Positions 1-10,151 are shown, counted from the first letter of the stretch. The stretch: DNA of 64,000 bases from Corynebacterium sp. 122RC1 (GCF_024580955.1 NZ_JANIKD010000011.1:23036-87035), one strand, 5' to 3'. A program made the numbers and translations. Notes: generated by a model from the letters alone, not told the origin.

Positions 1-81
1 CTGCGCCCCACCCTGAAGGAGGACAAGGACAAGGCAGACGTCAGTACTGCTGACGCCGCGAAGGAGACGCTGAGCGCCTAA
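1..81 (+). CDS. C-terminal end of an unidentified protein (partial)
   Basis: The window opens inside an open frame that codes for 26 residues, rich in Lys, Asp and Ala, and stops with TAA. The tail (ending AKETLSA) has no motif I can place. It runs convergently to comEC. In related genomes holA and rpsT follow comEC; this plus-strand gene shows that the order is broken here. The product is unknown. Confidence 0.5.
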   Translation: MRPTLKEDKDKADVSTADAAKETLSA

Positions 82-100
82 CAACACATTCGCCACAGCC

Positions 101-143
101 AGCCCCGCCGGTTTTCCTCCAGGTCTTCCCGGTGGGGCTTTCG
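101..143. terminator. Hairpin between convergent genes
   Basis: AGCCCCGCCGG and CCGGTGGGGCT form a stem with a pyrimidine-rich loop, followed by TTTCG on the plus strand. It lies between the partial plus-strand gene and the end of comEC and probably terminates the plus-strand gene. Confidence 0.55.
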
Positions 144-229
144 CTGTGCACCAGATCCCCGATCTCATGTAGCTGCACGCACACTATCGTGCCACTAGAT
201 GGTGCCACCGCGGACGGTGCGCGGCGCTG

Positions 230-1603
230 CTACCCCGCGCCCATGCCTATCCAAAGCATCACCACTACCAACCCAACACTGAACCAGCCCAGACCCGCCA
301 ACTTGGCGCGGGCGAGGAGGTAGAACGTCCAACAACACCCGAGGGCCACCCACGCCACGGGCGCGGTTTCTGGCACATCAACCACCGCCCCCGGGATCTG
401 CGCCCCGATGCGCGCCACCTGCCCGATCCACCACGCGGCAGGCTGAGCCAATGCCAACGGCACCCACTCCAGCCCAAAGGGCAGCACGCCGAGAATCGCA
501 GCCACCAGACCGAGGACGGTAATCAGTGGCACCACCGGCGCGGCCAGGAGGTTTGCCCCTACCGCCGCGAGGGAGAGTTGCCCCGACATTGCGGCAAGAA
601 GCGGTGCCGTGGAAAGTTGTGCGGCGAGTGTCACCGCAATTGCCCTGCTGCCCACCTCCGGGATCTTCGGGTGCATGAAAAACCCGGCGAGGATCGGGCT
701 CAATGCCACGATTCCCGCGGTTGCTGCGGCTGAGAGCGCAAAGCCGTAAGACGTTGCCATCTGCGGTTGCAACACCATCATGGCGATCACCGCGATACAC
801 AGCGCATGCATCGGCGGGGTGCGGGTATTCGCGAGCACCGCCACCAATCCCACGCTTCCCATGATCCCCGCGCGCAGCACTGAGGGCTCGGGCCCCACTA
901 CCAGCACATACATGCCGAGCGTCAGCAGCGCGCACATGGTCTGCCACCGCGGAGGCGCGCGAAGCAGCGCGGCAAGCACCACCACGCAACCGGCCACAAT
1001 GGCAACGTTGCCACCGGACACCGCGCTCAAGTGTGCCAGCCCCGTGTCCAGGTACCACTGCTGTTCCTCGGCGGTTTGAAGGGAAGTATCACCCAAGGTC
1101 ATCGCCGGTATCAGCCCGCGCGCCGGAGAATCGAGCAGCCCCAGCGCACTGTGGTGGAACTCCGCGCGGATCTCCGCGGCAAGGGCGTAGGGGGTGTTCC
1201 AGATGCTGTGCAACTCAATTGGCTCAATGCGCCGTGCCCGGAACCACTCCAGGGTGCCGCTGCCCTCAACGCGCAGCATCTGACCGAACTCCACATCCAG
1301 TTCCGCCCCTTCGGGGAGTTGCACACGCGCCCCACCAACCTGAATCCACTTCTCCCTGAGTGCATACACCCGGCCCTCCACCACGTCACGCTGCAGCGCC
1401 GCCCGCTGCGCGTATAACACCCCTTGTGCTTGAGCACTCAGGCCCCACGCCGCGGTGAAAATGCCTTGAGCCGGTGACTTCACCGCAAGCACCACCCCCA
1501 CCGCCGCGCTGAACAGCAACACCCACCACTGCCCCAGGTGCACCGCCAGGAACGTGCCGCACCAACAGCACAGCGCCGCGGGGAGCAAACGCAGTTCACT
1601 CAC
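230..1603 (-). CDS. comEC: ComEC/Rec2-family competence membrane protein
   Basis: This is a polytopic membrane protein of about 457 residues. It has an N-terminal hydrophobic pair, a soluble OB-like segment and then the Competence domain, with the family signature HLSAVSGGNVAIV near the middle and a run of membrane helices to the C-terminus. ComEC is the channel that carries single-stranded DNA across the membrane during transformation. The C-terminal metallo-beta-lactamase domain found in many longer homologues is absent. I chose the GTG at 1603 because it sits just after the comEA stop and gives VSELRLLPAALCC; the longer frame would read through comEA. The pair looks like an operon, but no other DNA-uptake genes are in the window. 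Confidence 0.85.
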   Translation of the reverse strand: MSELRLLPAALCCWCGTFLAVHLGQWWVLLFSAAVGVVLAVKSPAQGIFTAAWGLSAQAQGVLYAQRAALQRDVVEGRVYALREKWIQVGGARVQLPEGAELDVEFGQMLRVEGSGTLEWFRARRIEPIELHSIWNTPYALAAEIRAEFHHSALGLLDSPARGLIPAMTLGDTSLQTAEEQQWYLDTGLAHLSAVSGGNVAIVAGCVVVLAALLRAPPRWQTMCALLTLGMYVLVVGPEPSVLRAGIMGSVGLVAVLANTRTPPMHALCIAVIAMMVLQPQMATSYGFALSAAATAGIVALSPILAGFFMHPKIPEVGSRAIAVTLAAQLSTAPLLAAMSGQLSLAAVGANLLAAPVVPLITVLGLVAAILGVLPFGLEWVPLALAQPAAWWIGQVARIGAQIPGAVVDVPETAPVAWVALGCCWTFYLLARAKLAGLGWFSVGLVVVMLWIGMGAG

Positions 1604-1632
1604 AACCGCACCTCGCTCACAACCGCACCTCG
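1599..1632. repeat. 17-bp tandem duplication at the comEA/comEC junction
   Basis: The 17-mer CTCACAACCGCACCTCG occurs twice in tandem (1599-1615 and 1616-1632). It duplicates the end of comEA and the GTG region of comEC. The comEA stop lies in one copy and the comEC start in the other, so loss or gain of a unit would change the spacing between the genes. Confidence 0.8.
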
Positions 1633-2255
1633 GCGGCGATGGCGGCGAACTTCGCCGGGCCAATCCCCTTGACTTCCTGGAGCTGCTCTATCGACTGAAA
1701 CGCCCCAATCTGATCGCGGTAATCCACAATCGCCTGTGCCGTCTTCTGCCCCACCCCAGGCAGGGTCATCAGCTCCTCCACCGAGGCCTGATTCAATGAC
1801 ACCCCCTCCCCCATCCACGTCCCCGAACTCGAACCCGAACTCGAACTCGGCTCCGCAACGCCACCGGCGCCCGGGTCGGGAATGATGATCTGGGTGGCGT
1901 CGGCAAGCAGTTGCGCATGGTTGAGCCCCATGGTGTCCCCGGTGGGGACAGCGGCACTGAGGGCGTCTGCAATGCGCGCACCTGGCGCGAAGGTATAGAG
2001 CCCGGGCCGCTCCACGGCACCTTGAATGGAAACCACCAGTTCACTGGGTGTTGCGGCTGCCACCGGTGCGGTGCTGGGTTGGTGGATTGGCGGCGGCGGG
2101 TCGGGTTGCTTGAACCACAACAATGCACACACGGCCGCTGCTAAAGCCGCACCGGCAACCCCCTGACGTGCGGAAATGCCGAACCTGTGCGTGGGGAGGG
2201 CCACCTTGAGTTCGTTGGTGGCAACGGATTCTAAACGTGAAATTGCGTGTCCCAT
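1617..2255 (-). CDS. comEA: ComEA-family DNA-binding protein
   Basis: The protein has about 212 residues. It has a basic N-terminus, one membrane anchor (about residues 28-45), an SLBB-type domain (VVSIQGAVERPGLYTF), a Ser/Gly linker and a C-terminal helix-hairpin-helix pair (LNQASVEELMTLPGVGQKTA) ending in IGPAKFAAIAAEVRL. ComEA binds double-stranded DNA outside the membrane and hands it to ComEC. I prefer the ATG at 2255 (MGHAISRLES); an in-frame TTG at 2291 gives a longer form. The Ser/Gly linker is encoded by an imperfect hexamer repeat (CGAACT/CGAACC). Confidence 0.88.
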   Translation of the reverse strand: MGHAISRLESVATNELKVALPTHRFGISARQGVAGAALAAAVCALLWFKQPDPPPPIHQPSTAPVAAATPSELVVSIQGAVERPGLYTFAPGARIADALSAAVPTGDTMGLNHAQLLADATQIIIPDPGAGGVAEPSSSSGSSSGTWMGEGVSLNQASVEELMTLPGVGQKTAQAIVDYRDQIGAFQSIEQLQEVKGIGPAKFAAIAAEVRL

Positions 2256-2356
2256 GCCGCCGATGCTGCCGCACGCCCACCCCACCAACAAGCACGCCCA
2301 ACAGCGCTTGTGGAAAACTCACGTTTCGCGGGCTCGGCTGTGGAAAACGCGAAAAA

Positions 2357-3229
2357 CTAGGGCGTACCGACGCCCCCAGCGCCGGACGCCTCCCGCGGCT
2401 CTGCTTGGGGATCTGCTGCAGGTTGCTCATGGGGGTGGTCACGAAACACTGCGGAAACACCCAGGGAGCCAGGGCCACAGTGTACGGCGAGGATCTCCGC
2501 CATCTCAGTGATCATGATCGTGGAATCCACCGGCAGGGCGGCGCGCAATTGCTCCTCAAGGGTGTGGGCTGCCTCGAGGGCCTCACACTGCTGGATGGCT
2601 ACAAAGGCTGGGCTGCCCCCGGCGCGAGTGAGCACCAGGTCCACCAAGCGGGCAAAGGCCTTTGCCTGGGTTCGAGTACGCGCGGCGAGCTCCAAACGAC
2701 CCTCGTTGATCCGCATGATTGGCTTGGTGGCCAGCGCTGTGGACACTACCGCGGTGGCGGCGGTGATCCGCCCGGAGCGGCGGATTTCATCGATACGGTG
2801 CAGGTACAGCCAGGTTTCTGAGCGGGCCAGGGTGTCCCGCGCCATGTCCGCGCACTCCGCCAAGGAACCGCCCTGGGCGGCGATCCGTGCGCTTGCCATC
2901 GCGGCGGCACCAACCGCCATGCCCACATTTTGGGTGTCAATGACCTCCACCGCGTCATCGAACACCGCGGAGGCAGTGACCCCCGCATTCCAGGTGGAGG
3001 AAAGGAACTTGGAGATGTGCAGGGCAACCACACCCTGGTCCACCCCATCAACCGCGCCGCGTTCCAATTGGCGCGCATAGCCGGCTGCCAGCTCCAACGC
3101 GGACAGCCCAGAGGTGCTCTCCTCCTGGGCATCCCGCATCAGGTGCAGGTCAAGCACCGTGATGTCTAAGTCCTCAACGATTCGCTGCGGAAGTCCTGCA
3201 GAAGAATCAACCACCACCCGAACCGCCAT
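2357..3229 (-). CDS. DegV-family fatty-acid-binding protein
   Basis: The protein has 290 residues and starts MAVRVVVDSSAGLP, which matches the DegV N-terminus (V-x-D-S-s/t-A-d/g-L). It contains the family's SQPS-like loop region (EESTSGLSA), the central GMAVGAAA segment and ALATKPIMRINEGRLE. DegV proteins bind fatty acids; in Firmicutes they feed the FakA kinase, but in actinobacteria the role is not settled. It starts 3 nt after the stop of the phosphatase gene, so they are probably co-transcribed. The ATG at 3229 is chosen over an upstream frame that overlaps the phosphatase. Confidence 0.85.
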   Translation of the reverse strand: MAVRVVVDSSAGLPQRIVEDLDITVLDLHLMRDAQEESTSGLSALELAAGYARQLERGAVDGVDQGVVALHISKFLSSTWNAGVTASAVFDDAVEVIDTQNVGMAVGAAAMASARIAAQGGSLAECADMARDTLARSETWLYLHRIDEIRRSGRITAATAVVSTALATKPIMRINEGRLELAARTRTQAKAFARLVDLVLTRAGGSPAFVAIQQCEALEAAHTLEEQLRAALPVDSTIMITEMAEILAVHCGPGSLGVSAVFRDHPHEQPAADPQAEPREASGAGGVGTP

Positions 3230-3231
3230 GG

Positions 3232-3903
3232 TTAGAGCACTCCGCGGTTCCAAGCATCCAGGTACCACTGCGCAGGCTGCGGATCCTCCGCGGTAAAACG
3301 CATCGGTGCGTGTGGGTCTTCTCGGTCAAACACGGGACGCCCGGTGAGTTGGGACCAGCAGGTGTTCCCCAAACCGGACAGCAGTGGGTATTGGGACACG
3401 TCCAAGCCCAACAAATTGGAGGTTAAGGCGGAAATCGTGCCGCCGTGAGCCACTATCAGCAGGGTTTCATCATCCCAGCTCTCGTAGCTGCGCATTTGCT
3501 CATCAATCACAGCCCGAGCACGGCGGGCAACGTCCAGGCGGGACTCCCCCTGCGGTGGCGCCCAGGAGGCATCATGGCGCCACACAGCACGCGCACCAGG
3601 GTGGGCAACATCCACCTCGCCGTGGCTCTTTCCCTGCCAGTCACCCAGGTTGGTTTCCCGCAACCGGGCATCCGTGGTGATGGGAAGTGCCAACTGTTCG
3701 GCAATCACTTCGGCGGTGTCTTTTGCGCGGGTCAGATCCGAACTCACGATCCGCCCCACGCCGAAGTCAGCCAGGACCTTTGCTACGGCCTTGGCTTGCT
3801 GGATGCCTACGTCGGAAAGATGCGTATCCAGATGCCCCTGCATGCGGCCAGTGGCGTTGTACTCGGTTTGGCCGTGCCGCAAAAGGATGAGTCGCCTCGT
3901 CAT
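3232..3903 (-). CDS. Histidine phosphatase, GpgP-like
   Basis: This is a 223-residue member of the histidine phosphatase (phosphoglycerate mutase) superfamily. LLRHGQTEYN near the N-terminus carries the catalytic His, and VAHGGTIS carries the second one. Its place directly after rsfS and nadD matches Rv2419c of Mycobacterium tuberculosis, glucosyl-3-phosphoglycerate phosphatase. That is the best guess for its substrate, but corynebacteria differ from mycobacteria in methylglucose polysaccharides, so the substrate is inferred from position only. The start MTRRLILLRHG at 3903 follows an AGGGGC-type ribosome site (AAAGAGGGGCTGGCA). Confidence 0.8.
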   Translation of the reverse strand: MTRRLILLRHGQTEYNATGRMQGHLDTHLSDVGIQQAKAVAKVLADFGVGRIVSSDLTRAKDTAEVIAEQLALPITTDARLRETNLGDWQGKSHGEVDVAHPGARAVWRHDASWAPPQGESRLDVARRARAVIDEQMRSYESWDDETLLIVAHGGTISALTSNLLGLDVSQYPLLSGLGNTCWSQLTGRPVFDREDPHAPMRFTAEDPQPAQWYLDAWNRGVL

Positions 3904-3931
3904 TGCCAGCCCCTCTTTGTGTGACCCGTGG

Positions 3932-4390
3932 TTATTCTTCCGGCTCCTGCTGAGCCAGAGGAATCTCGTCCAAAGACTCCACCTGGCGCACGTCCACATC
4001 CTCAGCCCACGCTGCCGGGCGCTCCTGGGTTTCCACGCCCTCAACCTCGATGAGGGGGCAGTCGCGGTACAGGCGGTCCAAACCGTAGAAATCACGCTCC
4101 ACATTGCGCTGAACGTGGATGATCAGCATGCCGTAATCCAGCAGCACCCAGCGGTTTTCGCGGTTGCCCTCGCGGCGCTTCGGCTCCTGGCCCAGGGCGG
4201 TGAGTGCGTCCTCGATCTCTTCAACGATCGCACGCACCTGGCGTTCGTTATCTGCGGAAGCAAGGACGAACACCTCGCTGATCGCCATAACATCGGAGAC
4301 GTCGATCACCGCGATATTGGTAGCCAACTTCTCCTGCGCAGCCAACGCCGCCGCAGATGCAAATTCAATAGTTTCTTGTGTTGCAGCCAA
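3932..4390 (-). CDS. rsfS: Ribosomal silencing factor RsfS
   Basis: RsfS binds ribosomal protein L14 and blocks subunit joining in starvation. The 152 residues show the family core VIDVSDVMAISEVFVLAS, NERQVRAIVEEIE and RWVLLDYGMLIIHVQ, with DFYGLDRLYRDCP near the end. A TTG start at 4390 is chosen because AGAGGA lies five bases upstream and the protein then begins LAATQETIEF, in line with the mycobacterial start. The longer ATG frame at 4468 adds a segment with no similarity to the family. It has an acidic C-terminal tail longer than usual. Confidence 0.9.
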   Translation of the reverse strand: MAATQETIEFASAAALAAQEKLATNIAVIDVSDVMAISEVFVLASADNERQVRAIVEEIEDALTALGQEPKRREGNRENRWVLLDYGMLIIHVQRNVERDFYGLDRLYRDCPLIEVEGVETQERPAAWAEDVDVRQVESLDEIPLAQQEPEE

Positions 4391-4622
4391 GACAATCCTC
4401 TTCTTTGTTCCGTTTTGCTCCCCCAGCCAGTCCGCTGAGGATCGTGCGCCAGCACATGCGCTTTTCACCCAAGGCGCACGCCCGCAACCTCAGTGTGGAC
4501 AAGCCAACATCAGGCGGAAACAGGGTGAAAGCAATCCTTACCCAGTGTTCCACGAAACTGCACGACCACCAAACAGGACGGCACGCCGGACGCAGGATGA
4601 ACTCACTGGAGAACGAACAGTC
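4391..4622. other. Gap between nadD and rsfS
   Basis: I see no convincing gene in these 232 bases. No strong terminator separates nadD from rsfS, so read-through is possible. Confidence 0.5.
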
Positions 4623-5366
4623 CTACGCGTTGCCAGCCGCGCTAGCCCCTTCAGGCGTTTCAGCTTCGCCAGGCCCTTGAGCCCCACGAGTGATCGCTGG
4701 GGTTGGATCTCTGCGGGCATCTGAACCGCAAGGGCTATACAGGCGGCGCTTGCCGATGTACTGCACCACCCCATCCGGCACCAAGTACCACACCGGCAGC
4801 CCCTCATGGGCTCGCTGTCTGCAACCAGTGGAACTGATCGCCATCGCCGGGATCTCAATGAGGTGCACGCGGTCCTGGTATTCCTCCGGGACCACCTTGT
4901 CTACCAGTTCATAGCCGGGGCGGGTCACCCCAACGAACTCCGCGAGTTGCAGCGCCTTCTCCCAATCCCGCCACGAAAGGATGGACTGCAAAGCATCCGC
5001 ACCGGTGATAAAAAACAGCTCGGCGTCTGGGAATTGCTGGCGGAGATCACGCAGCGTGTCCACCGTGTAGGTGGGACCAGGGCGGTCAATGTCCACACGG
5101 CTCACGCTGAACCGCGGGTTGGAGGCGGTAGCGATCACGGTCATGAGGTAGCGGTCCTCCGCCTCCGAGACGACGCGGTCCGCCTTTTGGTAAGGCTGGC
5201 CGGTGGGTACGAAGACCACCAGGTCCATGTCAAACTTCGCCGCCACCTCACTCGCGGCAACCAGGTGGCCATGGTGGATCGGGTCAAAGGTGCCGCCCAT
5301 AATGCCAATACGCTGGGCGGATTTCTGGGCTGCTGCCCCACCCTCAGTGACGGACTGCGCGGTCAC
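4623..5366 (-). CDS. nadD: Nicotinate-mononucleotide adenylyltransferase
   Basis: NadD joins nicotinate mononucleotide and ATP to make deamido-[19 protein letters not shown] is the nucleotidyltransferase signature with the GTFDP and HHGH motifs, and [11 protein letters not shown] matches the ISSTxxR motif. The start is a GTG at 5366 that overlaps the proA stop as GTGA, so translation is probably coupled to proA. The last 40 or so residues after GKRRLY are a low-complexity Gly/Ala/Glu tail that is not part of the family fold. Confidence 0.93.
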   Translation of the reverse strand: MTAQSVTEGGAAAQKSAQRIGIMGGTFDPIHHGHLVAASEVAAKFDMDLVVFVPTGQPYQKADRVVSEAEDRYLMTVIATASNPRFSVSRVDIDRPGPTYTVDTLRDLRQQFPDAELFFITGADALQSILSWRDWEKALQLAEFVGVTRPGYELVDKVVPEEYQDRVHLIEIPAMAISSTGCRQRAHEGLPVWYLVPDGVVQYIGKRRLYSPCGSDARRDPTPAITRGAQGPGEAETPEGASAAGNA

Positions 5367-6670
5367 GGACGAACCTGCCCGGTGCCCTGCAAAATCCACT
5401 TGGTTGAAGTGAGTTCCGCCAGGGCAAATGGTCCGCGCGCGTGTAGTTTCTGGGTAGATACGCCGATCTCTGCGCCCATTCCGTACTGCTCACCGTCGGT
5501 AAATGCAGTGGAAGCGTTAATCATCACCGCTGCGGCATCCACTTCATCGGCAAAGCGCTGCGCGGTCACAATGTTGTTAGTGGCAATCGCCTCAGTGTGG
5601 CCGGTGCTGTAGGTGCGGATGTGCTCCAGCGCGGCGTCGATGCCATCCACCTTCACGGCAGCGATGTCCAGGGAAAGGTACTCGTTTTCCAGGTCCCACT
5701 GCGTGAGCTCAACGACGTCCACATCGCCCAACTGGGCAGCGTCGCCATGGATGGTCACCCCTGCCTGGCGCAAGGCCGCCAGCACCGCCGCAACGGAAGC
5801 AGGCGGCAGGGCGGCGTCGAGAAGCACCGTCTCCGTGGTGTTGCACACCGATGGCCTGCGGGTTTTGCCGTTAATGAGGATATTGATGGCAAGCTCGAGG
5901 TCGGCGTCGCGGTCAATGTAGAGGTGGCAGTTGCCGGTTCCAGTTTCAATGGTGGGTACGGTGGCGCCGGTGACCACCGCGTTGATGAGCCCCGCGCCGC
6001 CGCGAGGGATCACCACATCTACTAGGCCGCGGGCGGTGATGAGGTCCTGCACGGAGTCGTGAGTTTCGCAGGGCAAGAGCTGCACAGCTTCACGGGGCAG
6101 GCCGTGTTCTTGGAGGACTTCTTGGAGAATGTCCACGAGCTTGGCGTTGGAACGCTTCGCTGACTTGGAACCACGCAGGAGCACCACATTGCCCGACTTC
6201 AACGCCAAACCGAAGGCATCCACGGTGACGTTGGGGCGGGCTTCATACACCATGCCAATCACGCCGAGTGGCACGCGGACCTGGCGCATCTGGATGCCGT
6301 TTGGCATCACGTGGCCGGAAACTACCTCGCCAACAGGGTCGGTGAGTGCCGCCACCTGGAACAAACCGCCCGCAATGCCGGCCACGCGCTGCTCATCAAG
6401 CGCGAGGCGGTCAATCAGGTGTTCCTGAATGCCTGAAGCCTTGGCGGCAGTGAGGTCCTCAGCATTGGCTGCCAAAATCTCTGCAGTGCGCTCGATGAGG
6501 GTATTTCCGCAGGCAATCAGCACCTCGGCTTTTTGCCCGTCTGGCAGCTTTGCAATCGCTGGGGCAACGCTCTTGGCTGCCCGGGCGAGGGCAAGCACCT
6601 GTTCGCGCTCAGAGGCGGCTACGGCAGAAGCGGCTTCGGTGGACGTAGTGGTGTTGGAATCGGTTGCCAT
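5363..6670 (-). CDS. proA: Gamma-glutamyl phosphate reductase
   Basis: This is the second step of proline synthesis, reducing gamma-glutamyl phosphate to the semialdehyde with NADPH. It has 435 residues, the usual length. [28 protein letters not shown] and the catalytic Cys in [13 protein letters not shown] are clear. It lies downstream of proB and overlaps nadD by 4 nt. The start region lacks a strong ribosome site. The 170-nt gap to proB is where C. glutamicum carries a 2-hydroxyacid dehydrogenase gene (unkdh); that gene is missing here. Confidence 0.96.
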   Translation of the reverse strand: MATDSNTTTSTEAASAVAASEREQVLALARAAKSVAPAIAKLPDGQKAEVLIACGNTLIERTAEILAANAEDLTAAKASGIQEHLIDRLALDEQRVAGIAGGLFQVAALTDPVGEVVSGHVMPNGIQMRQVRVPLGVIGMVYEARPNVTVDAFGLALKSGNVVLLRGSKSAKRSNAKLVDILQEVLQEHGLPREAVQLLPCETHDSVQDLITARGLVDVVIPRGGAGLINAVVTGATVPTIETGTGNCHLYIDRDADLELAINILINGKTRRPSVCNTTETVLLDAALPPASVAAVLAALRQAGVTIHGDAAQLGDVDVVELTQWDLENEYLSLDIAAVKVDGIDAALEHIRTYSTGHTEAIATNNIVTAQRFADEVDAAAVMINASTAFTDGEQYGMGAEIGVSTQKLHARGPFALAELTSTKWILQGTGQVRP

Positions 6671-6839
6671 GTTGTATCGCAGTTTTCTTCACGGGCTCTC
6701 ACGCAGCGCGCGCGGAGCGTTAATGGTTGATGTGTTGCTAAACGTTTCTGGCTAGCATAGCCCCTCGCCCCGACACGCGGACGCAAACGCCAACGCGGGC
6801 ACAAAGGCCCACGCCAACGCCGCGGCGACTCCCGACAGC

Positions 6840-8075
6840 TCAAGCCCTCGACGCGTAATCAGAGAGGTAGTCCGCGTGGACCACCGGGCGCTGCATGCCC
6901 TCCGGCAGCTCGGAGGTCTGCTTACCGAGCATCCCCACGAGCGTCTCCGAATCATAGGCCACTTCCCCGCGGCCAATGAGCTCGCCTTCAGGGCCACAGA
7001 TTTCCACGATTTCCCCTGAGTGGAAGTCGCCAACTACCTCGGTGATACCCACCGCAAGCAGGGAGTTTCCGCCGGAAGTTACCGCCTGTACCGCACCTTG
7101 GTCAATCCGGAGGCGCCCGCCCACGTCGGCGGCATAGAGGACCCAGAACTTCCACGCGGAGAGGCGGTTTTCCTTCGGGTGGAACACCGTTCCCACCCCT
7201 GCGTGGTCCAAGGCCGCGCCGATGTTTTCCGCGCTGGTGAGCAGCACCGGGATACCGCCGCGTGAAGCCAGGCGCGCCGCTGAGACTTTGGAGGCCATGC
7301 CACCAGTACCAACCGCACCGCCTTCACCTGCAACAACACCCTTGAGGTCGTTGCCATCGCGGACTTCCGGAACGAACTTGGCGTCCGCGGCGTTTGGGTT
7401 CTTGTCGTAGAGCCCGTCTACGTCAGACAGCAGGATGAGGGCATCGGCATAGGTGAGGTGGGCTACGATCGCCGCGAGCCTGTCGTTATCCCCAAAGTGC
7501 ATTTCGGAGGTTGCCACCGTGTCATTTTCGTTGACGATGGGCACCGCCCGCAGTTGCCGCAACTTATCGATGGTTCGTTGAGCATTGCGTGCACGATCCC
7601 GCGCGCCGGCGTCGGAAGCCGTGAGCAGCACCTGGCCGATCACACGCCCGTATCGAGCGAAGCTGCGGCCCCAGGAATTCGCAAGGTAGACCTGCCCTAC
7701 CGACGCCGCCGCCTGCTTCGTGGCAAGGTCGGTGGGGCGCTTGCTGAGTCCCAGTGGGGCCATCCCAGAGGCGACCGCGCCTGAGGAGACCACGATGACG
7801 TCGGAGCCACGCGCCATGCGGGCTTGTAGGGCGTCCACGATGTTGTCAATCGCCTCCTGGCTCACGGCAAAGTTTTCATCCGTAAGTGAGGAGGAACCGA
7901 TTTTCACCACTACCCTCTTCGCGCCGGCAATCACCTCGCGGATTGGGGAGGCAAACTGCGGTTCGCCCTGCGCAAACTCAGGTTGAGGCTGTTGGGCGGC
8001 ACCGGTGTAGGGCGCCGCCGGCAGAATGCTCGCGGAATCTGAGGCTGCGGGCGAATGCGTGGACTGGGTTTCCAT
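6840..8075 (-). CDS. proB: Glutamate 5-kinase
   Basis: ProB phosphorylates glutamate at the start of proline synthesis. The kinase core begins [12 protein letters not shown] near residue 53, with [17 protein letters not shown] and [12 protein letters not shown] following, then a C-terminal PUA domain (about residues 320-400). The frame gives 411 residues, about 45 longer at the N-terminus than the C. glutamicum enzyme; the extra segment is Ser/Ala/Pro/Gln rich. No internal ATG or GTG allows a normal-length start, so either the extension is real or a rare start is used. Confidence 0.94.
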   Translation of the reverse strand: METQSTHSPAASDSASILPAAPYTGAAQQPQPEFAQGEPQFASPIREVIAGAKRVVVKIGSSSLTDENFAVSQEAIDNIVDALQARMARGSDVIVVSSGAVASGMAPLGLSKRPTDLATKQAAASVGQVYLANSWGRSFARYGRVIGQVLLTASDAGARDRARNAQRTIDKLRQLRAVPIVNENDTVATSEMHFGDNDRLAAIVAHLTYADALILLSDVDGLYDKNPNAADAKFVPEVRDGNDLKGVVAGEGGAVGTGGMASKVSAARLASRGGIPVLLTSAENIGAALDHAGVGTVFHPKENRLSAWKFWVLYAADVGGRLRIDQGAVQAVTSGGNSLLAVGITEVVGDFHSGEIVEICGPEGELIGRGEVAYDSETLVGMLGKQTSELPEGMQRPVVHADYLSDYASRA

Positions 8076-8153
8076 AAGGCACCATTGTATTCACCATCCG
8101 GGCCAGCGATAAACCGGAAATCACCGCCGCTTCACGGCCTCTCGGAGCTGTGG

Positions 8154-9671
8154 CTAGCCGTTCCAGCGTTCGCGATCTGCTACTTGGCCATCGCCGTAGT
8201 CGTATTCGTCGATCAAACCGCGGCGCACCTGGGAGGCGCGCTTGCGTTCCTCGGCGGACATACGGCCGGTGTGCTCCAGGCGGATGTCGGTGCCGCGGCC
8301 AGTGAGGGTGGGGTCCACGCCTGCGGCGGTGGTGGGCTCCCACTCAAAGGTCACGGGGCCAATGGTCACGGTACAGCCGGCGCGAGCACCCATCTTGAAA
8401 AGTTCTTCCTCCACGCCCATGCGGGCCAGGCGGTCCGCGAGGTAGCCCACGGCTTCGTCATTTTCAAAGTCCGTCTGGATGATCCAGCGCTCCGGCTTCT
8501 CGCCGAGCACCACAAAGCCACCCTCGATCTCAGGATCGGCCTTGATCTCAAAGTCTTTGCGGTTCTTCTTCGACCTCGCATCTACTGCCTTTGGCCGCAC
8601 GATCACCCGCTCCTCCACCGCGGCCGCAGGTTGCGCTGCGCGGTGCTCCTGGACCAGTTCCAGAAGCTTGTAGCGCAGCGGGTCCAGGCCTTTGCGGGCA
8701 ACCGCTGAGATGATAAACACCGGCCACCCGAATTGCTCCTCCAGGTCAGCTTTCACAAACTCGGCGAGCTCGAGGGCCTCTGGGACGTCGGCTTTGTTGA
8801 GCACGATGATGCGCGGGCGCTTCATGAGGTCACCCAGGCCGGTGTCTTCATCCAGCGCGGATTGGTACGCGGCGAGCTCGTTTTCCAACGCTTCAATATC
8901 ACTTGCCGGGTCGCGGCCGGGTTCCAAGGAGGCGGTGTCCACGATGTGCGCCAGCACGGCGGTGCGCTCAATGTGACGCAGGAAGTCCAGGCCCAGGCCC
9001 TTGCCCTCTGAAGCACCGGGGATCAACCCGGGGACGTCTGCGATGGTGAAAGTCTCGTTTCCCACTTCCACCACGCCGAGGTTGGGTTGCAGGGTGGTGA
9101 ATGGGTAGTCGCCGATCTTGGGGCGGGCGGCGCTGAGCACGGAAATCAGCGAGGATTTGCCGGCGGAGGGGAAGCCAACCAGGCCAACGTCGGCCATGGA
9201 TTTTAGCTCCAGCACCACATCGTGTTCCTCGCCTGGCTCCCCTTTGAGCGCGAAGCCCGGCGCCTTGCGTGCCTTGGACGCGAGCGCTGCGTTGCCGAGG
9301 CCACCGTAGCCACCTTCGGCGGCGACGAATCGCATGCCGACGCTCGTAAGGTCGGCCAGTGTCTCACCGGTCTCGGAGAGGACTACTGTTCCAGGGGGCA
9401 CCTCGAGCACGAGGTCTTCGCCGCGTGCGCCGTTACGGTGATCACCTGCGCCGTTGGCGCCGCGCCCGGCTTTGATGTGGGGGCGGTAGTGCAGGTCAAG
9501 CAGGGTGTGGACCTGGGAGGAGACTTCGAGGATGATGTCTCCGCCGTGGCCGCCGTTGCCGCCATCCGGGCCGCCGAGGGGCTTGAACTTTTCACGGTGG
9601 ATGGAGGCGCAGCCGTTGCCACCGTCGCCTGCTTTGAGGTGCAAGACCACGCGGTCGATGAAACGTGCCAT
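8154..9671 (-). CDS. obg: GTPase Obg/CgtA
   Basis: This essential GTPase acts in 50S ribosome assembly and the stringent response. It has 505 residues: a Gly-rich Obg fold (1-158, [10 protein letters not shown]), a G domain with [16 protein letters not shown] and NKAD, and a C-terminal OCT domain (about 340-420) plus a charged tail. AGGAGG eight bases upstream supports the ATG at 9671. It is downstream of rplU-rpmA as in most bacteria, with a hairpin and a short repeat in between. Confidence 0.96.
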   Translation of the reverse strand: MARFIDRVVLHLKAGDGGNGCASIHREKFKPLGGPDGGNGGHGGDIILEVSSQVHTLLDLHYRPHIKAGRGANGAGDHRNGARGEDLVLEVPPGTVVLSETGETLADLTSVGMRFVAAEGGYGGLGNAALASKARKAPGFALKGEPGEEHDVVLELKSMADVGLVGFPSAGKSSLISVLSAARPKIGDYPFTTLQPNLGVVEVGNETFTIADVPGLIPGASEGKGLGLDFLRHIERTAVLAHIVDTASLEPGRDPASDIEALENELAAYQSALDEDTGLGDLMKRPRIIVLNKADVPEALELAEFVKADLEEQFGWPVFIISAVARKGLDPLRYKLLELVQEHRAAQPAAAVEERVIVRPKAVDARSKKNRKDFEIKADPEIEGGFVVLGEKPERWIIQTDFENDEAVGYLADRLARMGVEEELFKMGARAGCTVTIGPVTFEWEPTTAAGVDPTLTGRGTDIRLEHTGRMSAEERKRASQVRRGLIDEYDYGDGQVADRERWNG

Positions 9672-9720
9672 TGGTTGTGCCTCCTAGGGCCGAAAATTTT
9701 GGAGTGCGATATTGCGCGAA

Positions 9721-9758
9721 GGCTGAATGTTTTCAGGTGTTTTCAGGTGTTTTCAGCC
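9721..9758. repeat. Three 10-bp repeats inside an inverted repeat, upstream of obg
   Basis: TGTTTTCAGG is repeated three times at exactly 10-bp period. The block is bounded by GGCTGAA (9721-9727) and its complement TTCAGCC (9752-9758). It lies 50-90 bases in front of the obg start, in the promoter or leader region. Confidence 0.75.
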
Positions 9759-9775
9759 TAGTGGAATGTGAGTGG

Positions 9776-9825
9776 AATGAAATCGACCCGGCCGTGCGGG
9801 TGTGCAACGGCCGGGTCGGTTTTCA
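9776..9825 (-). terminator. Terminator of rplU-rpmA
   Basis: GACCCGGCCGT and ACGGCCGGGTC form a strong 11-bp stem just after the rpmA stop. The T-run on the minus strand is weak (ATTTCATT); on the plus strand it is followed by GGTTTTC. Confidence 0.65.
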
Positions 9826-9836
9826 AGTTGTGCAGC

Positions 9837-10109
9837 TTATGCGCTTGCGGTCTCCACAACGTTTTCCACGATGTTGACCGTGCGGCGGTTGCGCTTGGTG
9901 GTGAACTCCACAGCGCCTGCCTTGAGGGCGAACAGAGTGTCGTCGCCACCGCGACCGACGTTCTCGCCTGGGTGGAACTTGGTGCCACGCTGGCGAACGA
10001 GGATCTCGCCGGCGTTGACCTTCTGGCCACCGAATCGCTTCACGCCAAGGCGCTTTGCCTCGGAATCGCGACCGTTGTTGGAGCTAGATGCACCCTTCTT
10101 GTGTGCCAT
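9837..10109 (-). CDS. rpmA: 50S ribosomal protein L27
   Basis: The protein has 90 residues: [20 protein letters not shown], then GVKRFGGQ and [17 protein letters not shown], all diagnostic of bL27. It begins directly with AHKKG, without the cleaved extension seen in Firmicutes. AAGGAGGG precedes the ATG. It lies 43 nt after rplU in a conserved pair. Confidence 0.98.
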   Translation of the reverse strand: MAHKKGASSSNNGRDSEAKRLGVKRFGGQKVNAGEILVRQRGTKFHPGENVGRGGDDTLFALKAGAVEFTTKRNRRTVNIVENVVETASA

Positions 10110-10151
10110 TTCGGTTTCCCTCCTTACAGGAAAATTGCGGCCCGGTGAGCC

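Noticed and set aside
4391..4468. Longer ATG start for RsfS
   Set aside because: The extra residues do not resemble the family, while the TTG at 4390 has a ribosome site and the right length.
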